Shown here piece by piece: positions 25,968 to 38,798 of a stretch of 64,000 bases of DNA; the stretch's first letter is position 1; each line of letters starts with the position of its first letter. The translations under genes and the position numbers were made by a program. The notes under the pieces were generated by a model that was not told the origin of the DNA, made no database searches, and saw nothing but the letters and a program-made list of their open reading frames with translations. Where the stretch lies: positions 66,159 through 130,158 of the forward strand of contig NW_001799012.1 in the NCBI RefSeq assembly GCF_000165425.1, read 5' to 3'. Source of the DNA: Paramecium tetraurelia. Lineage: Eukaryota; Ciliophora; Oligohymenophorea; Peniculida; Parameciidae.

Positions 25968-28900
25968 ATGGGTCTTTTGAGAAGATTGTCTTAAATATTC
26001 AAATCAGAAGCTCCTTAGACTAATAATGATCATTTGCATGAGAATTAACAGTACTCAAAGAAGGTATGAATTTTCTAACTATAGATTGTACTGGAAAATG
26101 GGGAGAGTGTAAATGTCAGAGGAAATGAAAATCAATTTAATTTAGTAAAAACTAGTAGATACACATTAACAAATTGTTTATACGTCTTGATAATTAAATT
26201 TTTTAAGCGATTTCTAAATTTGTACTTATTTGTCATCAACATGATATAATTAGACTATAATTATCTAATTTCACTTCTGTTAACATTTACTATGCATATG
26301 ATCATTGAATTGTACTTTGACTCTTAAAAACGAGAGCGTGATGAAAAAACAAACTCTCGCTAAGCCACTGTGTTTGCTGACTTAAAAAAAAGTGTATTAA
26401 ATGTGGCTTCTTCAAAATTAATTAAATAAGGAGGAAGGAAATCCATTAATCAAAATATAGTTGAACATGAAAACTTGGTTAATAACAATAATTACCAGAA
26501 GGACATTTGTATGAGAAAGGTTAGTATAGATACAGTCCCTGGAAGATAGGACAAATAAACTAGAATTCCTCTATTTACAATGAAGAGATGGGATTAACTT
26601 CAGGTTGGAGATATCATTTATTTAAAAAATAATGAAATATGTCCAGCTGACGTATTAATTCTGGATATGGGTTAATCTGCTAGCATGGCTAGTAATACTG
26701 TAATGAGTGGCAATACCAATGAAGTTAGAAAAAGAGCATGCCCTTTAACCACTATATCCAAAGAACATAATGTTTAGTTACTTGATTATCGCACTATTTT
26801 GAATGGTGTTATAAGATACGATCAAACTGACTCTGATTAATATTATAAAGGTATGGTAAAATTGAAGAAGGATCCCAAGCCATTGGAAATAAACAAAGAA
26901 AACATCTTCTTCAGAGAGCAATTACTCCTAAATGACTTGTACTTGTTTGGAGTCATTCTCTCTGTTGGTCTTGATTGCAGATGCTATAAGTCATTTAAAC
27001 ATGTTGAAAAATATGGCTACTTTGAATAAAAAGCGAATTTATACTTCTTTATAGCCATACTCTCTTTAGTGTTGCTAAGTGTAATTTAATACACTATTGA
27101 ATATTATGGTGAACTTAATTACCTTATTGAATTTCCATTGATCAAATATTCAAACTTATTGCCTTTGTATTTCTATTTTCTGATTGACCTACTCTACTTT
27201 ACATAAATGTTGTACAGCAATTACTAATTCCAAAAGGAGAAGGGAATCTCTAAACATTCACGCCAAGATTACAACCCCTTATAAGATAATTATCACAAGA
27301 ATTTAAAGCATTTGCAAATAAATTATTCCCCAATTTCCAATTTATCATTGATCAACCATGTTTTGATAGATAAAACTGGAACTCTGACAACTCCTTCTTT
27401 CAAGATCAAATGGATTTTCATCTTTGATTCCCTCTATAAATTAAGATATAGATCATTTGCAGAAAAGGAATTTCAAAATGCCATTTAATAGACTAAAATG
27501 AGACAGGAATTAAATTAACCAATAGATGAGAGAGCAGAACCTGAATCCTCTCCAGTGATCAAGTGTAATAATGAGGAGGTGAATTTCAAATTGGAAGACT
27601 TAGATGATGATCATCCACCATATGATGAATTACATCGGACTTAGCCTCCAAGATTCAGACCAGAATCTCAAATAAGCAGTCAATTTGATTAAAGTGCAGA
27701 GGGAGCATAAATCTAAAAGCAGTCTCAGCCAAGAGGTAGCAGTTTAATTGTTAACAGCCAACATGAAAGCAAAAGATAGTTGACTTTACAAAGAGGGAGC
27801 TAGAAGTTTCATGCTCCTAGAATCCCATCAAATTTAGAAATAGTTTCAGAAGTCGAGTTTTCTGGTAATGAAATCACTTTGATAAGGAGAATTCAGGACA
27901 ATGAATTTAAGCCTCATTATTTTGAAGCAATGTTTGCTTTAGTGTTATGTCAGAATACAAGATCATTATATTAGAAAAGTGATGACTCGTTCTTTTATGA
28001 ATATAGTTCAGAGTTAGATAAACAATAATTGCATTTGTGCAAGCACTACGGTTTTAGATTCATTTGTAGAAGCAAATACGAAAATCAAATCAGATATGTA
28101 ATTTAAGATGGAGAAGAAATTCATCTAATTGATGTTATGTCATTACACTCATTTAATTCTAGGAAATTCAGTATCATTATCAGATTGCAAGAGGAATTAT
28201 GCAACAAGTTGGGTCTAGAAAATGATGATTCTCAATATTTATAATATTTAAGAGATGACAGTTTAGATATGATAGGTTGTTTATCTTTGGAAAAGGATTA
28301 AGTGGCCAAACTAGATCTAATGATTAAGGATATACAAGTCTAAGGTAGCAGACCAGTGTTATTTTATAGAAGTTTAATGACTGAAGTTTAGATGTAAACT
28401 TTTATTAAGGAAGCCAATAAATTACTGGATATTCAATCAAACAAAATTGAATTCATGCATGAGTATTAGTTTTTAATGCATGAATTTGAAAGGAATTGCG
28501 ATCTGGTAAGTGTGATAGGAGTTCAAGAAAAGATCAATAAACATGTGACTCCAACATTAAATGGGATTAAATAATTAGGCATCCCATGTTGGTTGGTTAG
28601 TGGAGACAACTATGAGAAGGTATTGCCAATAGCATTTAGAGTCTAATTGCTTAACTCAAATGACACTGTTGTTCACATCTAAGCGAAAACGCAAGATGAA
28701 TTATTCCTATAATTAAAGCAATAGTTACAAAATTTAAGTGGTTAATTAAGATCCCATTCAAATAAGAAGGAATTAAGGCATTCAGATACTTTGATTCACA
28801 AAAAAGGATCATTTACTTGTAGCCCTAGATGGATTTCAGGTGGATAAAAAAATCTACATATTCGATAATTTTAGATTATTATAAATGGGGAATCTTTGGA

Positions 28901-31900
28901 ATAGATCTTAAGAGATGCTTATTTGAAGAAACATTTTTAATTTCTATTACAATTTACATCAAATTTCATTGGGTATCGGATGACACCATAATAAAAGTCA
29001 ATTTTGATTAAATTGTTAAGAGATAGGAAGTTGAATTATAAATTCATATTGTCAATAGGAGATAGTTTTAGTGATATCAATTTATTCAATCATTCAGATT
29101 TTACAATTTAGATGCAATCCCAAAGATAGATATTTCCACATGATAAGAACAACTTCGAAGAACTCTAACATGGAAGAGTATCAATAAAACAATTGGATTA
29201 GGAATCACAATTCTGTACCCACAAATAAGATCATGGCTTTATTGAACCCTTATATAACAATGACGTCTATATAAAGGAGTTTGAATTGATCCACAGAATG
29301 ATAGCGTTGGATTCCAGAAGATCTGCGTTGTATTTTGAGAGAATTCTTATATTTGCTTTATTTAGAAGTTTTGCTATAATCTACTTGGTGTGTGTGACAT
29401 AACTGATTCGAAAATAACTTAATGTGATATCCACAGATTATCTTAAATTTCATTCTAATATATTTTTTCTACTCTCAAGTTCCTTTATCATAAGTGAGAT
29501 AAGTGAGAAGGTTGAACCTTGCAATCATAGTGAGTTCTTGTATTTTGTATTTAAAAATAATTAATTAGAATTAAACAACAATAAATTCGGTAAATACATA
29601 ACACGAATTACATTATTTCCATTAATCCAAGCATTGCTGATCAATCTATACACTGAATATACGGATCTATCAATTCACGATGGATTTATCATGACCTCTA
29701 CTGAGTTAGGATCAGGCTTATTTCTATTATTACTCATTGTAGACACTATAAAATTGGTTTAGAGAAAATATATCACTCAGAAATAGTCTGTATTCAACAT
29801 TGGCCTAACCTTTGGACTATATACTTTGATTTCTCTTTAATTCGATTCAATTTCCATCATCTATAAATGGGCAGCATCAATTTAAACCCTATTTTCATTC
29901 ATATTCATTGTAGCCATCCACATCATTGTTAATTTGGCACTCAATTATGTGAATAGACCATTCTTTATGCCCCTCGTCATACAGACAAGCAACGAGTATG
30001 ATGAAATCGTTAAAATATACAATAAAATCTCAGGGGATGTAGCCAGATAAATTAAGTTACATAGAGCTACTATAGAGAAAATATCGTATTATGCGAGGAA
30101 ACTCTTTCATGGGGACGAAGACATGGACCCAATCATAAAGCAGATGTTGAGTGGAGCATTTGCAGATGAAACAGAAAACTCAATCAACTCAGTCACTCTG
30201 AGATTCAAATCATAGTTATTATAAAATAAGTTTACAGAGGATAATCTCATTTATATAGTTAGAACCTATAGAATTATAGTTGCAATTACATTTTTATTCT
30301 ATGAGATAGCTATTTATACGATTATAATATTAACAATGGATAATTTCAACTTCACTTATTGGACTGATTACTTTTATGTTTCAATGTTCGGAGTGCTACT
30401 GTTGCTCGTATTATTTTGTTGGTCTCGCTACTACAAAGTGTATTTCTTTGAAGTCAACTTCATCATATTGTTTATTAGATGTTCCTCGATTATCATTTGG
30501 CTCTTCAATCAAGATTAATCTGTAGGAGAGATGAACCTGAACATGTTACAATTAAGTTTATCAGTCAATATATATCATTATCAAGAATAGCCACTCATCA
30601 GTTAAGTGTTCTCTGCCATTTATGTGATCATATATCTAATCAAGAAATCTGATGAGGATGATGTCTATATTCTGATCAACCAATACGTCATGAGCATTGC
30701 ATCATTGTTCCTCTTGGTTGTAACATTCAGAAGAATCATTCACATATTTTTGGAAGTCTTTCTAGGCAGGATTAATATGAACAAGGAGAATTAAATAATG
30801 AGTGACATTCTCTCTATTCTACTCCCTCAATTTATCAGGGATCGTATCAATAAAGCTGGTCAATATGATATTCAGGAAGATTAAGGTATGGTGGCTGTTT
30901 TGTTTTGTGACATCATCGATTTTGATCAACTAATAAAGAATGAACAATCCAATGTGGTTGATATATTAGACAAGTTATTTAGAAGATTTGATTTACTTTG
31001 CTAACAACATGAAGTCTAAAAAATTGAGACTGTGGGCAAAACCTACATGGCTGCAGCAGGACTCAAAATTCATATGAGTTAGAAATCTAATCCAGTTAAT
31101 AAAGTGATCTCTTTGGCATTAGATATGAAACGACATGTTATGTCAAATGAAGTATTTTAAATTAAGATTGGTATTCATTATGGGAATGTCATTGCTGGAG
31201 TCATTGGTCATCATAAACCATAATTCAGTCTGATAGGTGACACCATCAATACAGCAAGTAGAATTTGTTCAACAGCTGAGCCTTGGGATATAGCCATTTC
31301 TGAATAAGCATATAGATAGACTAACAAATTTGAATTGGTTTATGTTTAGAGAGATGTTGTGGCAAAGGGAAAGGGAAAATTGATTACCTATGTAGTTAAC
31401 ACCAAGAGAGGAGGCAAGTAAAGAAAGCAAACAATCATGATTCAAAGACCTCCCAAACATCCCTTTAGAGATCCAAAGGAATATTATAATCTTGATCAAC
31501 ACAATTCAAATTTAATATCAGATAATGGAGCTGTTACTAATAAGGAAGCACAACCCCTTATAGCCATGATCGAGGATCCATAGCCATTGATTCTTAACAA
31601 AAAGCAAAAAAGTGAGATTTACAATTATGTAACCAAAACATCAAAGCAAATAAGTATTGAGAGTCCAAATAAGTCAAATCAATAATAAATAGTGTTTTAA
31701 TAATCTATAGTTTAATTTGCCTTAAATTAAGGTGGAGGATCCTCTAAAAATTATGCTTCCTAATCCATAGTTGGAGGCGTTTAATCTTAAGGGTATGATG
31801 ATCGACACCAAAAACATCAAGACCTAATATAATTGTTAGAGAAGAAGACTAAGTGTGAGTTAAATGTCTCTGATTATCAATTAAATATGGAGTACCATGT

Positions 31901-33286
31901 TGAGAAGGATAAAATAAGGGCTCTATACAGTGTTGATGAAGATGCTCAAGGCTAAACCTTATTATTGACTCTAAATCCAAAGAAATTGTATCTAGATTTT
32001 AATGAAGATATCACTGTAACACTGGAGTTTTATGAGTTTCTATCTTCATTATATAGACCATTTGCTATTCAATATCTATTGACAATAGGGTCATGTGTTT
32101 TAATAAGTTCAGTGTCTTGTGTGAGCTTGAATCGATAGATATTCTTGGCCAATCTAATAACTGGAGTATTTGTGGGTCTAGTACACTTATTATTGTGCAC
32201 TCTAATACATAAGTACGAGTCCTTTTATAATGTGATATACTTCCAAATTTTGGCATATATGTTGCTGGGAAGTTACGCTCTGGATTGTTTTTTAATTACT
32301 GATCATTATGAAATTTAGATAGCCAAAGGGATCATATATTGTTTAAGTGTTCTTCTTAATAGAATTCTTCGACATCAACATAAGTTAGTATATCTGGTTC
32401 TCTTCTTGGGAGTGACAATTGCAGCCATCGTGGTGAATGATTGGCCATGGAGTAGATTCTACTATTGTGTCATAATATCGATATTCGCCTTTTGTATTCA
32501 ATTATTCATGTTTTTGAAGAATGTCAACTCATATAATGTCAACAAATAATTAATCGAAAAGTCAATCAAATACTAATTTTTATTGAATTATTTATTGCCT
32601 AAAAATGTATAATTAATTTATCTCTATCAAACAGGTCCTTGAAGAGTTTTTCAGGCCAAATGAGGAGAAACGAGTATTAAGAGAATAGGCAGACGAAGTA
32701 ACCTTGCTATTCGCTGATATTGCTGGTTTTACAGAGTATTCAAGCAGTGTACAACCTGAATAAGTAGTGAATATGTTGAGAAACCTATTTACTGAATTCG
32801 ATAAAAATTGTCTTTTGCACAACGTCTTCAAACTCTACACAATTGGAGACTGCTATGTTGTGATGGGCATGGTGGATTATGGCAAAGGAATCTAAAGAAA
32901 TCCATCCCAAGAAGCAGTCAACGTTGTCAGAATGGGTTTCGCGATGATCGATGCAATCAGAAGAGTCCGAGCCCACATCAACCATCCTACCTTAGACATG
33001 AGAATCGGAGTCCATACTGTACTTTGCTTTATATTTAACTTCATAGGGATCCATCATTGGGGGTGTTCTAGGGACTGAGTTAGTGAGGTATGATATCTAT
33101 GGACCTGATGTTTTGATTGCCAACAAGATGGAATCCAAGGGAGCCAAAGGGTTTGTCTAGGTGTCACAAGAGACAAAGGATATCATTGAAAAGGAGTTCC
33201 CTGATCTTTTCAGATTCGAGTATAAGCAATCTATTGAATTTGAATCTATCGAGAGAAGCACGTCGGGTTACTTTGTTTATTAATGA
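25968..33286 (+). CDS. Guanylyl cyclase fused to an N-terminal P4-ATPase-like domain
   Basis: About 2,413 residues; introns of 21, 28 and 28 bases leave exactly 2,414 codons. The N-terminal ~1,250 residues follow P4-ATPase (lipid flippase) architecture: actuator region, phosphorylation motif HVLIDKTGTLT, nucleotide-domain landmarks (YEYSSELDKQQLHLCKHYGF), hinge CWLVSGD, and about ten membrane helices. Two cyclase modules follow, each after six membrane helices. Module 1 has VLFCDIIDFDQL, IETVGKTYMAAAGL, IKIGIHYGNVIAGVIG and IGDTINTASRI. Module 2 has TLLFADIAGFTEYS, KLYTIGDCYVVMG and MRIGVHTGSIIGGVLG. The Asn and Arg needed at the transition state are in module 1 and the metal-binding Asp pair in module 2, the swapped order reported for Paramecium, Tetrahymena and Plasmodium cyclases. 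A Glu in IETVG where adenylyl cyclases have Lys suggests GTP as substrate. It makes cGMP, probably at the plasma or ciliary membrane. Confidence 0.95.
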
Positions 33287-33372
33287 TTAACTAATTAATT
33301 GTGGTTTATTGAATTCAGTTTTATAGTTAAATAGGGAGAGATATTGTTATTAGGTAAAAAGGAGAATCATAA

Positions 33373-33741
33373 TCAATCCAGTAAGAAAAAGGGACTGTTT
33401 GAATTCCTTGGAATATAGGTTACATTCTTTCTTAATAGTCGACCGACACTTGAATTCAATACTCCTCTCTCCTAAGTGTTGATCATAGTCTCTAGCAGTA
33501 TTTAGCTCTTTTGTTTTCTTTCTTTCCAATACTCTTATTCTTTTATCAACGGATCGGTTTTTGTCCGCACTCCAAGACTGTGCAGATACTTCACGATCTC
33601 CACCTCGGTCTGATAGTCTTTTTGGTCCATATAGTATTCGATCGAATCATTCAATTCACTTCTCGTCATGGGACTACTCTAGGTCGAACTAGAGCTCAGG
33701 AGACTCACCACTGGATTTGAATAAACATAAGTTGGCTTCAT
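33373..33741 (-). CDS. Hypothetical protein, 122 aa
   Basis: An intronless frame of 123 codons, richer in G+C than its surroundings, which favours real coding. It starts MKPTYVYSNPVVSLLSSSS, has a charged middle (ELNDSIEYYMDQKDYQTE, LIKEQEYWKERKQKS) predicted as helix, and ends NSNSPFFLLD. No domain is recognised. It converges with the guanylyl cyclase gene (86 bases between stops). Confidence 0.65.
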
Positions 33742-33820
33742 GAAATCTTTCTATACCAGAGTAATTTTAATTAAAAATATAATTTTTTTGGCATTTCTCA
33801 ATTCAACATTTATATTTGAA

Positions 33821-34015
33821 ATGATTATTGATTATTATTCACTGAGCATCACTCCCAATTTTGAATCTCACTTGAAGTATTTTATCGAGACAATTTAGAA
33901 TCTATTCCTATTGACTGCGCAATTCAACTTGAATGCTGCTTTTTTTAATTTTTTTGAATTAATATATCCTTTTAATAAGAATTAATAATTTAACAGTTGG
34001 GATAATACGTGTTGA
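33821..34015 (+). CDS. Weak hypothetical ORF (64 aa)
   Basis: A 65-codon frame starting MIIDYYSLSITPNFESH and ending FNSWDNTC, with no intron. Composition is protein-like and aromatic, but it is short, isolated and unsupported by any motif. It lies upstream of the minus-strand 122-aa gene, in a divergent position. Confidence 0.3.
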
Positions 34016-34620
34016 TTTTATTAAATTTACAATATTGTTATCAATTATTATCAATTCGTATATAAGAAATATTAAATTGAGGCTATCGAATTTTCTAACA
34101 ACGCAATTCTGTAAATTATTCAATCCATAATTTCAACTTAAATCAAATTACTGATCTCATCCAATAAATGACATGTCTCGGAATGAGATCAAATTTGTAT
34201 GCATTATGTATTCAAATTTTTTGGTTTTCATTAAATCACCATAATATTGGTAGTTAATTTAATTACTAATAACGCAATTTGTATTAATTTTATTAATTGA
34301 ACTGGAATAAAATAAGGATCTCCTAAATTCATTGTTTATATTCAATAGCTCTTTCAATAAACATATAATAATGATACACAATTCTTAATTATCACCTATG
34401 TGGCTGCTTTTGAAAACACATTAAAATTTAGAATGGCTATATAATTTCCTTCCCAAAAATAATAAAGGATCTATCCTTAATGTTATTTCTAACTTCAATC
34501 GTAATATAACAACTCACAAGAAAATCTGTTGTTATACAAGATTCTCAAGATGTCATCAATAGAATTCAACAATTAATTATAATAAATCTGTAAAAATATA
34601 TAAATTTCTATTTATAGAGA
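34016..34620. other. Gap without a recognised gene
   Basis: About 600 bases of A+T-rich DNA between a weak ORF and the 3' end of the GDPD gene. I saw no convincing frame, repeat or hairpin on either strand. Confidence 0.6.
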
Positions 34621-35687
34621 TCACTATTTTCCATAGAGCTTATTTTTGATTAGATATTACTTCAAAACAGTCGGGCAATCCGTCATCATACCGTGACAGC
34701 CAGTCTTAAGAGCTCTCTCATATTCCTTTTCATTATTCAAAACCCAATAGTATACGAAGATCCCTCTTTTGTGTAAATGATTGAATAATGGCTTTGATAT
34801 TAAACCCAAGAACCAAATGAAATTATGACTTTAATATTTTGGAATTTAAATTACAATAACATTTGCTAAATCTTCTCCGAAGTCGAATTTGCAACTTAAA
34901 GTTTCCACTAGTAAAAGTCATCCGTATACATAGGTGCTTACATTGAATCATCTGGAATATCGAAGAAAGGTAGAAGACCTGTCAAATAGAGAAAGTACAC
35001 CTTCAAAATTCCTTCAACTGTGAAAAACCTGGGGATTGCAGGATTAATTGATTTCAGCAATTCATTTTACTTTTAAACTATCATTATATAAATTGTGCAA
35101 TACATCTGGCCCCCCATATGATTGTATCCTGTCTTTAATACTTCAGAATAAGATCATTTACGATTTAAACAACTTCTGGATCTGGAGTTTTGATTTCGAT
35201 ATTAAGTAAAACATCAGGGAACTTTTTAAGAACATCCTCGAACAAAGGCAGATAAGCAGTTTTACAGGTTGAAGTTGAAATGTAATCATTAGGAGCAAAA
35301 TCTAGTCTGACTCTTTCTAGGAATTTGGGTAAGTCAGCATAATTATACTCTTTGACATGTGCTTACACACCGCACATTCTTAATAATGAGGAGTCATGCA
35401 AAACTACAATCTACTTTATTTATCACCTGTACCTTCTTGTCTTTAGTCATGCACAAATCCATTTCTAAACAATCTGTACCGAGGTCATAGGCATGTTAAA
35501 AGGCTTGCATAGTATTTTCTAAATTTTCACGACATCCTCCTCTATGTGAAATATGAAGGATGCTTTTTCTCTGAAGATATTTTTAATATTTTGAATGCCT
35601 AAAGACATTCTTCTTCTTGTATGGGAAAACAAAAAATGTTAATGACAAAGCCCAATATCCAATGAATCCATAGAATAAGTAATTCAT
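34621..35687 (-). CDS. Glycerophosphodiester phosphodiesterase (GDPD family), membrane-anchored
   Basis: About 321 residues; introns of 19, 26, 22 and 34 bases leave 322 codons. An N-terminal hydrophobic stretch (FIGYWALSLTFFVFPY) is a likely membrane anchor or signal. The GDPD core follows: HISHRGGCRENLENT (catalytic His-Arg), TDCLEMDLCMTKDKK (metal-binding Glu/Asp), IVVLHDSSLLRMCG (second His), LNIEIKTPDPEVV, FVYYWVLNNEKEYERAL and GMMTDCPTVLKQY. The enzyme cleaves glycerophosphodiesters to an alcohol and glycerol-3-phosphate, or acts on lysophospholipids. The catalytic residues are all present. The 19-base intron, GTACAGG...AAAG, is at the short end of the range seen here. Confidence 0.9.
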
Positions 35688-35716
35688 TATATTAAATTAA
35701 TTATATTTTAATTGTC

Positions 35717-35949
35717 TCATAGATAATATCCGAAATCAATGACTGTTACTTTGATATCCAATATCTGATTCAATGATGCGAATTCAATTATATTAGTTTC
35801 CTCACTGTTAATGATAAAAAGATAATAATAATAAGTTTAAAGGGAATTAAAAACACTTATTTCATAAATATCAGATTCATCCTCTAAATGATAGAGAAGG
35901 AAATATAGATATAACTCAATATTATTTAATTTCGAAATTATTATTGCAT
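35717..35949 (-). CDS. Small hypothetical protein (66 aa)
   Basis: One 32-base intron (GTTATATC...ATTTAG) joins MQQQFRNQIIL to DESDIYEISVFNSLQ and leaves 67 codons. The exon after it is rich in Tyr, Ile and Asn and ends KVTVIDFGYYL. It lies 29 bases upstream of the GDPD start on the same strand and is divergent from the STPGR gene with 47 bases between ATGs. No family is recognised. The frame after the intron is clearly unlike random A+T-rich sequence, but the start is less secure. Confidence 0.4.
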
Positions 35950-35996
35950 AGATTAAAATAGTTTATATATTATTTTTAATAATATTAATATATAAA

Positions 35997-36980
35997 ATGG
36001 CAGAAACAAAAGAAGAAGTTAAAGCGCAACCAAAAGTGTATTAATACGCAGACTTAATTGAATTCGAAAATAAATAGGCATTCAGCTCAATAGGCAAAAT
36101 GCCTATTTCTACAAAGCAAACCCTACCATGTTACAGTTTCGGTTCTGCTGAACGAGCCAATCAAGCAAAGCTTTATCACAATAAAGAACTAGCAAGAATT
36201 GATTTTGCAGGTACTAATCTAATTTAGTATTCCAAGGAAAGGGAAGTCCTGGGCCTATTTATAATGTACGAGGAGGAGATCAGTATTATTATACAAAAGA
36301 CGCAGAAACAAAGTTTGGAACAGACCCACGTAACACTCTGAATACAGGAGCCAAATTTGATTACTATCAAAGGAAGGATGTCGATGTAAAAGAGTTTTGT
36401 TATATTAAAGTTTGAACCTCAAGAAGCTGATTTAGTAAGAAAGACCAAGGCTCCAAATGTCAAAATTGGGTTGGAATCAAGAGTACTTTATCTCTCACTA
36501 TTTTACAGTTTCCCCCTGAGAAAAGACTGAAAGGAACCCCTGGTCCTTAATACGATCCAGCCATTAAACCTGAGGTTCCAACTCCTCCTCAGTTTTCCTT
36601 TGGGTATAGAAGAGACATCCCAGGAGCATCGGCATTGGCTCCGACATGTTCCACTCCTGTGATCGTTGGACCAGGAGCGTATTTACAAAAGGCTCCTGCC
36701 AATACAAGCAATTTGGAAGATGCTGCTCATTGGACTATTCCAAAAGGTCCTAAGATTGGCAAGATCTTTGAAGGCTGGGACAAGAATCAAACATACGATA
36801 CTAAATAGTAAACTTAATAAGATAAAAAGGATCGCCGTGGGTGTGTAAGTGAATTCTAAAAAGAAATCATATCCTGCATTCAGTGTTGGAAAATCGACAA
36901 GGGAAGCCAAAGTGGGACATTTTAAATAGTTGATGGTCAAGGTTCCTTCAAAGGTGCATATTCCTCATCCTAAAATTTGA
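35997..36980 (+). CDS. SHIPPO/STPGR-repeat protein (ODF3-like)
   Basis: About 294 residues after four introns (26, 25, 26 and 22 bases; 295 codons). It carries repeats with the Pro-Gly-Pro signature of SHIPPO/STPGR proteins: GKGSPGPIYNV, LKGTPGPQYDPAI, VGPGAYLQKAP, plus related turns (PCYSFGSAERA, PQFSFGYRRDIPGAS, YPAFSVGKSTREAK). Proteins with these repeats bind microtubules, several inside ciliary doublets or along sperm tails. The start MAETKEEVKAQPKVYQ follows a short A+T-rich leader. It fits with the beta-tubulin and CFAP210-like genes as another structural cilium component. Confidence 0.85.
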
Positions 36981-37047
36981 TTATTAAAATACAAATGAGA
37001 AAGATTATATAAAACTCTAAAGTTATTTATGTATATATATTTAATTA

Positions 37048-38404
37048 TCATAAACTAATGTGGGTTCTACCTCTGATGTTGACACTTTCCCATTGATATT
37101 ATTTAAAACAGTCTTAATTACAGAACCATTAGCCAATTTCATAAAATGCTTAAGCAATATCAATTTGTCTAGCACATGACTGCGATCGACAGAGATACTA
37201 AAAATCATATAAATTGATTACTATGTTCTATAGTTTGTAAGATTCAAGACATTCCTTTGAACAAAATTCTCGGCCATTATTTCCAATGGCAAATTTTTAA
37301 TCGAACAATCTATAACATTGATAGCAAGAGGATTTATCAATTATAACAGGTTATTAATCAGTCCCTTAAGTTTAATCATAATCAATATCAAACATTTTCC
37401 ATTCGTTGGCACCTGATAACAGGAACTTCATTTTATTTCTTTATTATTCTTCTTTTTTATTCTATCGACTTGATATGTAACCCAATGATTCATCTTCAAT
37501 TAATATTTCTTCTGTATGTTATATTGCTTATTCCTTCAATTCTTTCTATTATTTCTGTTATTATCTGTATTCCATAACTGCTTCCTAAAATAATCTTTGT
37601 TGTTCCTCCTCATCGTAGATTTCTGAGTTAGCAATCTCTTCTATGTGGCTTTAGGATTCTTTTAAACGCTAAGCTTATTTTTAAGATTGAATCAATTGTC
37701 TTTCCTCTGTTTCCACTATTTTTTGCACTCGGTTCAATAGCTTCCTTGCATCCATTGGAGGTATGTTCATGTCTTTGAGATGATCTACTGATATTTCCTT
37801 TAAAAGCTCCATCTCATCAAATCCATTTTCAAGTATTACTCCTGCATGTTTTTCAAGATTAATGGAATTGAGGAATTTGACAACTTCATTAGTGTATTCT
37901 AACTAATATAAGTCTGTAAGATTTACATTATTGGACTTGAAGTGCTCGTTTCAAATTTTCATTTGCTGAATTCTTCCCTGCAAAGCGGAGACTCTACGAC
38001 AAGAAGCTCTGATTTGATTGTGATGAAGTTTCCGATTGCTTGCTCTATTTAGAAAGTGAACTAGAACGAGAGGAAGGCCTGGATGGCACTTTGCTTGATT
38101 TCTTTTTCTGTTGGAATGTCTTTGCAACTTCCCTATGCTTTTCTAAAACGTGCTTCCCATAATCTATTTGTAGCAATATAGGAACGTACTTCTAAGAGGA
38201 ACATTAGTCGAAGCTGCTGACCATCTCGTGGATCCCTGACTTGTTAACATTCTTTCTTTAGTGGTCTCCTTTTGAGATTGCAATATTTATTTGAGTCCCA
38301 CGATTCGTTATTCCTACATGGATAAGAAACAATTAAACCATGATGTCCACTTCCACTTATAATTTTTGGGTGTTTCCTTTATTTTGACTCTTCTTTCTCA
38401 TCAT
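37048..38404 (-). CDS. SAM-domain protein with Cys-rich C-terminus, apparent +1 frameshift
   Basis: About 426 residues if one base is discounted. Introns of 25 (near 38,310), 26 (near 38,180) and 24 bases (near 37,210) leave 1282 bases, one more than 427 codons. The N-terminal part is polar (LQSQKETTKERMLTSQG, then a Ser-rich segment). A SAM domain follows: EYTNEVVKFLNSINLEKHA, ILENGFDEMELLKEISVD and IPPMDARKLLNRVQ. A charged coiled coil comes next, then a C-terminal Cys set (CYQCYRLF, REFCSKECLES, CRSQSCARQ, WFCNQDCFKQ) that could bind zinc. The frame breaks just before the SAM domain near 37949-37951, where TTT should be TT. SAM domains mediate protein or RNA binding; the partner is unknown. 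Confidence 0.65.
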
Positions 38405-38798
38405 TATTTCAATTATTAAAATAAAATTTGGAATCAAATTATACTACTACAAATTCCCATAAGTCAACTTAATATCCAGTAATCAAGTAACCATAGATGA
38501 TTGAGTGATATTAAGGATAATGGGGAATTAAAATATAAGTTTAATCATTTAGTTCTTTACTATCAATTATCGTATGCTCTATTTCAAGATGTAATTACTC
38601 ATAAATTATGTAATATGAAAAATAGTTTAGGTTGAGAAGATAATTATGACAACTTTTTTTACTTTGACAAATAGAATTTAAATTTACTATTACGTTTTGT
38701 TTTCCTAATTTAATCAAACACATATGATTATGTTGAATACAAAATAATTATTGAATATTGAAAATGAATGTTAATTTAATAACTAACATAAATAAATA
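38405..38798. other. Gap without a recognised gene
   Basis: Nearly 400 bases, strongly A+T-rich, between the TBC gene's stop and the SAM gene's ATG (both minus strand). It should hold the SAM gene promoter. No ORF or repeat is supported. Confidence 0.6.

Noticed and set aside
32785-33038. Overlapping frames on both strands in the cyclase C2 region
   Set aside because: The cyclase frame is fixed by catalytic motifs and the HT/GSIIGG intron junction.
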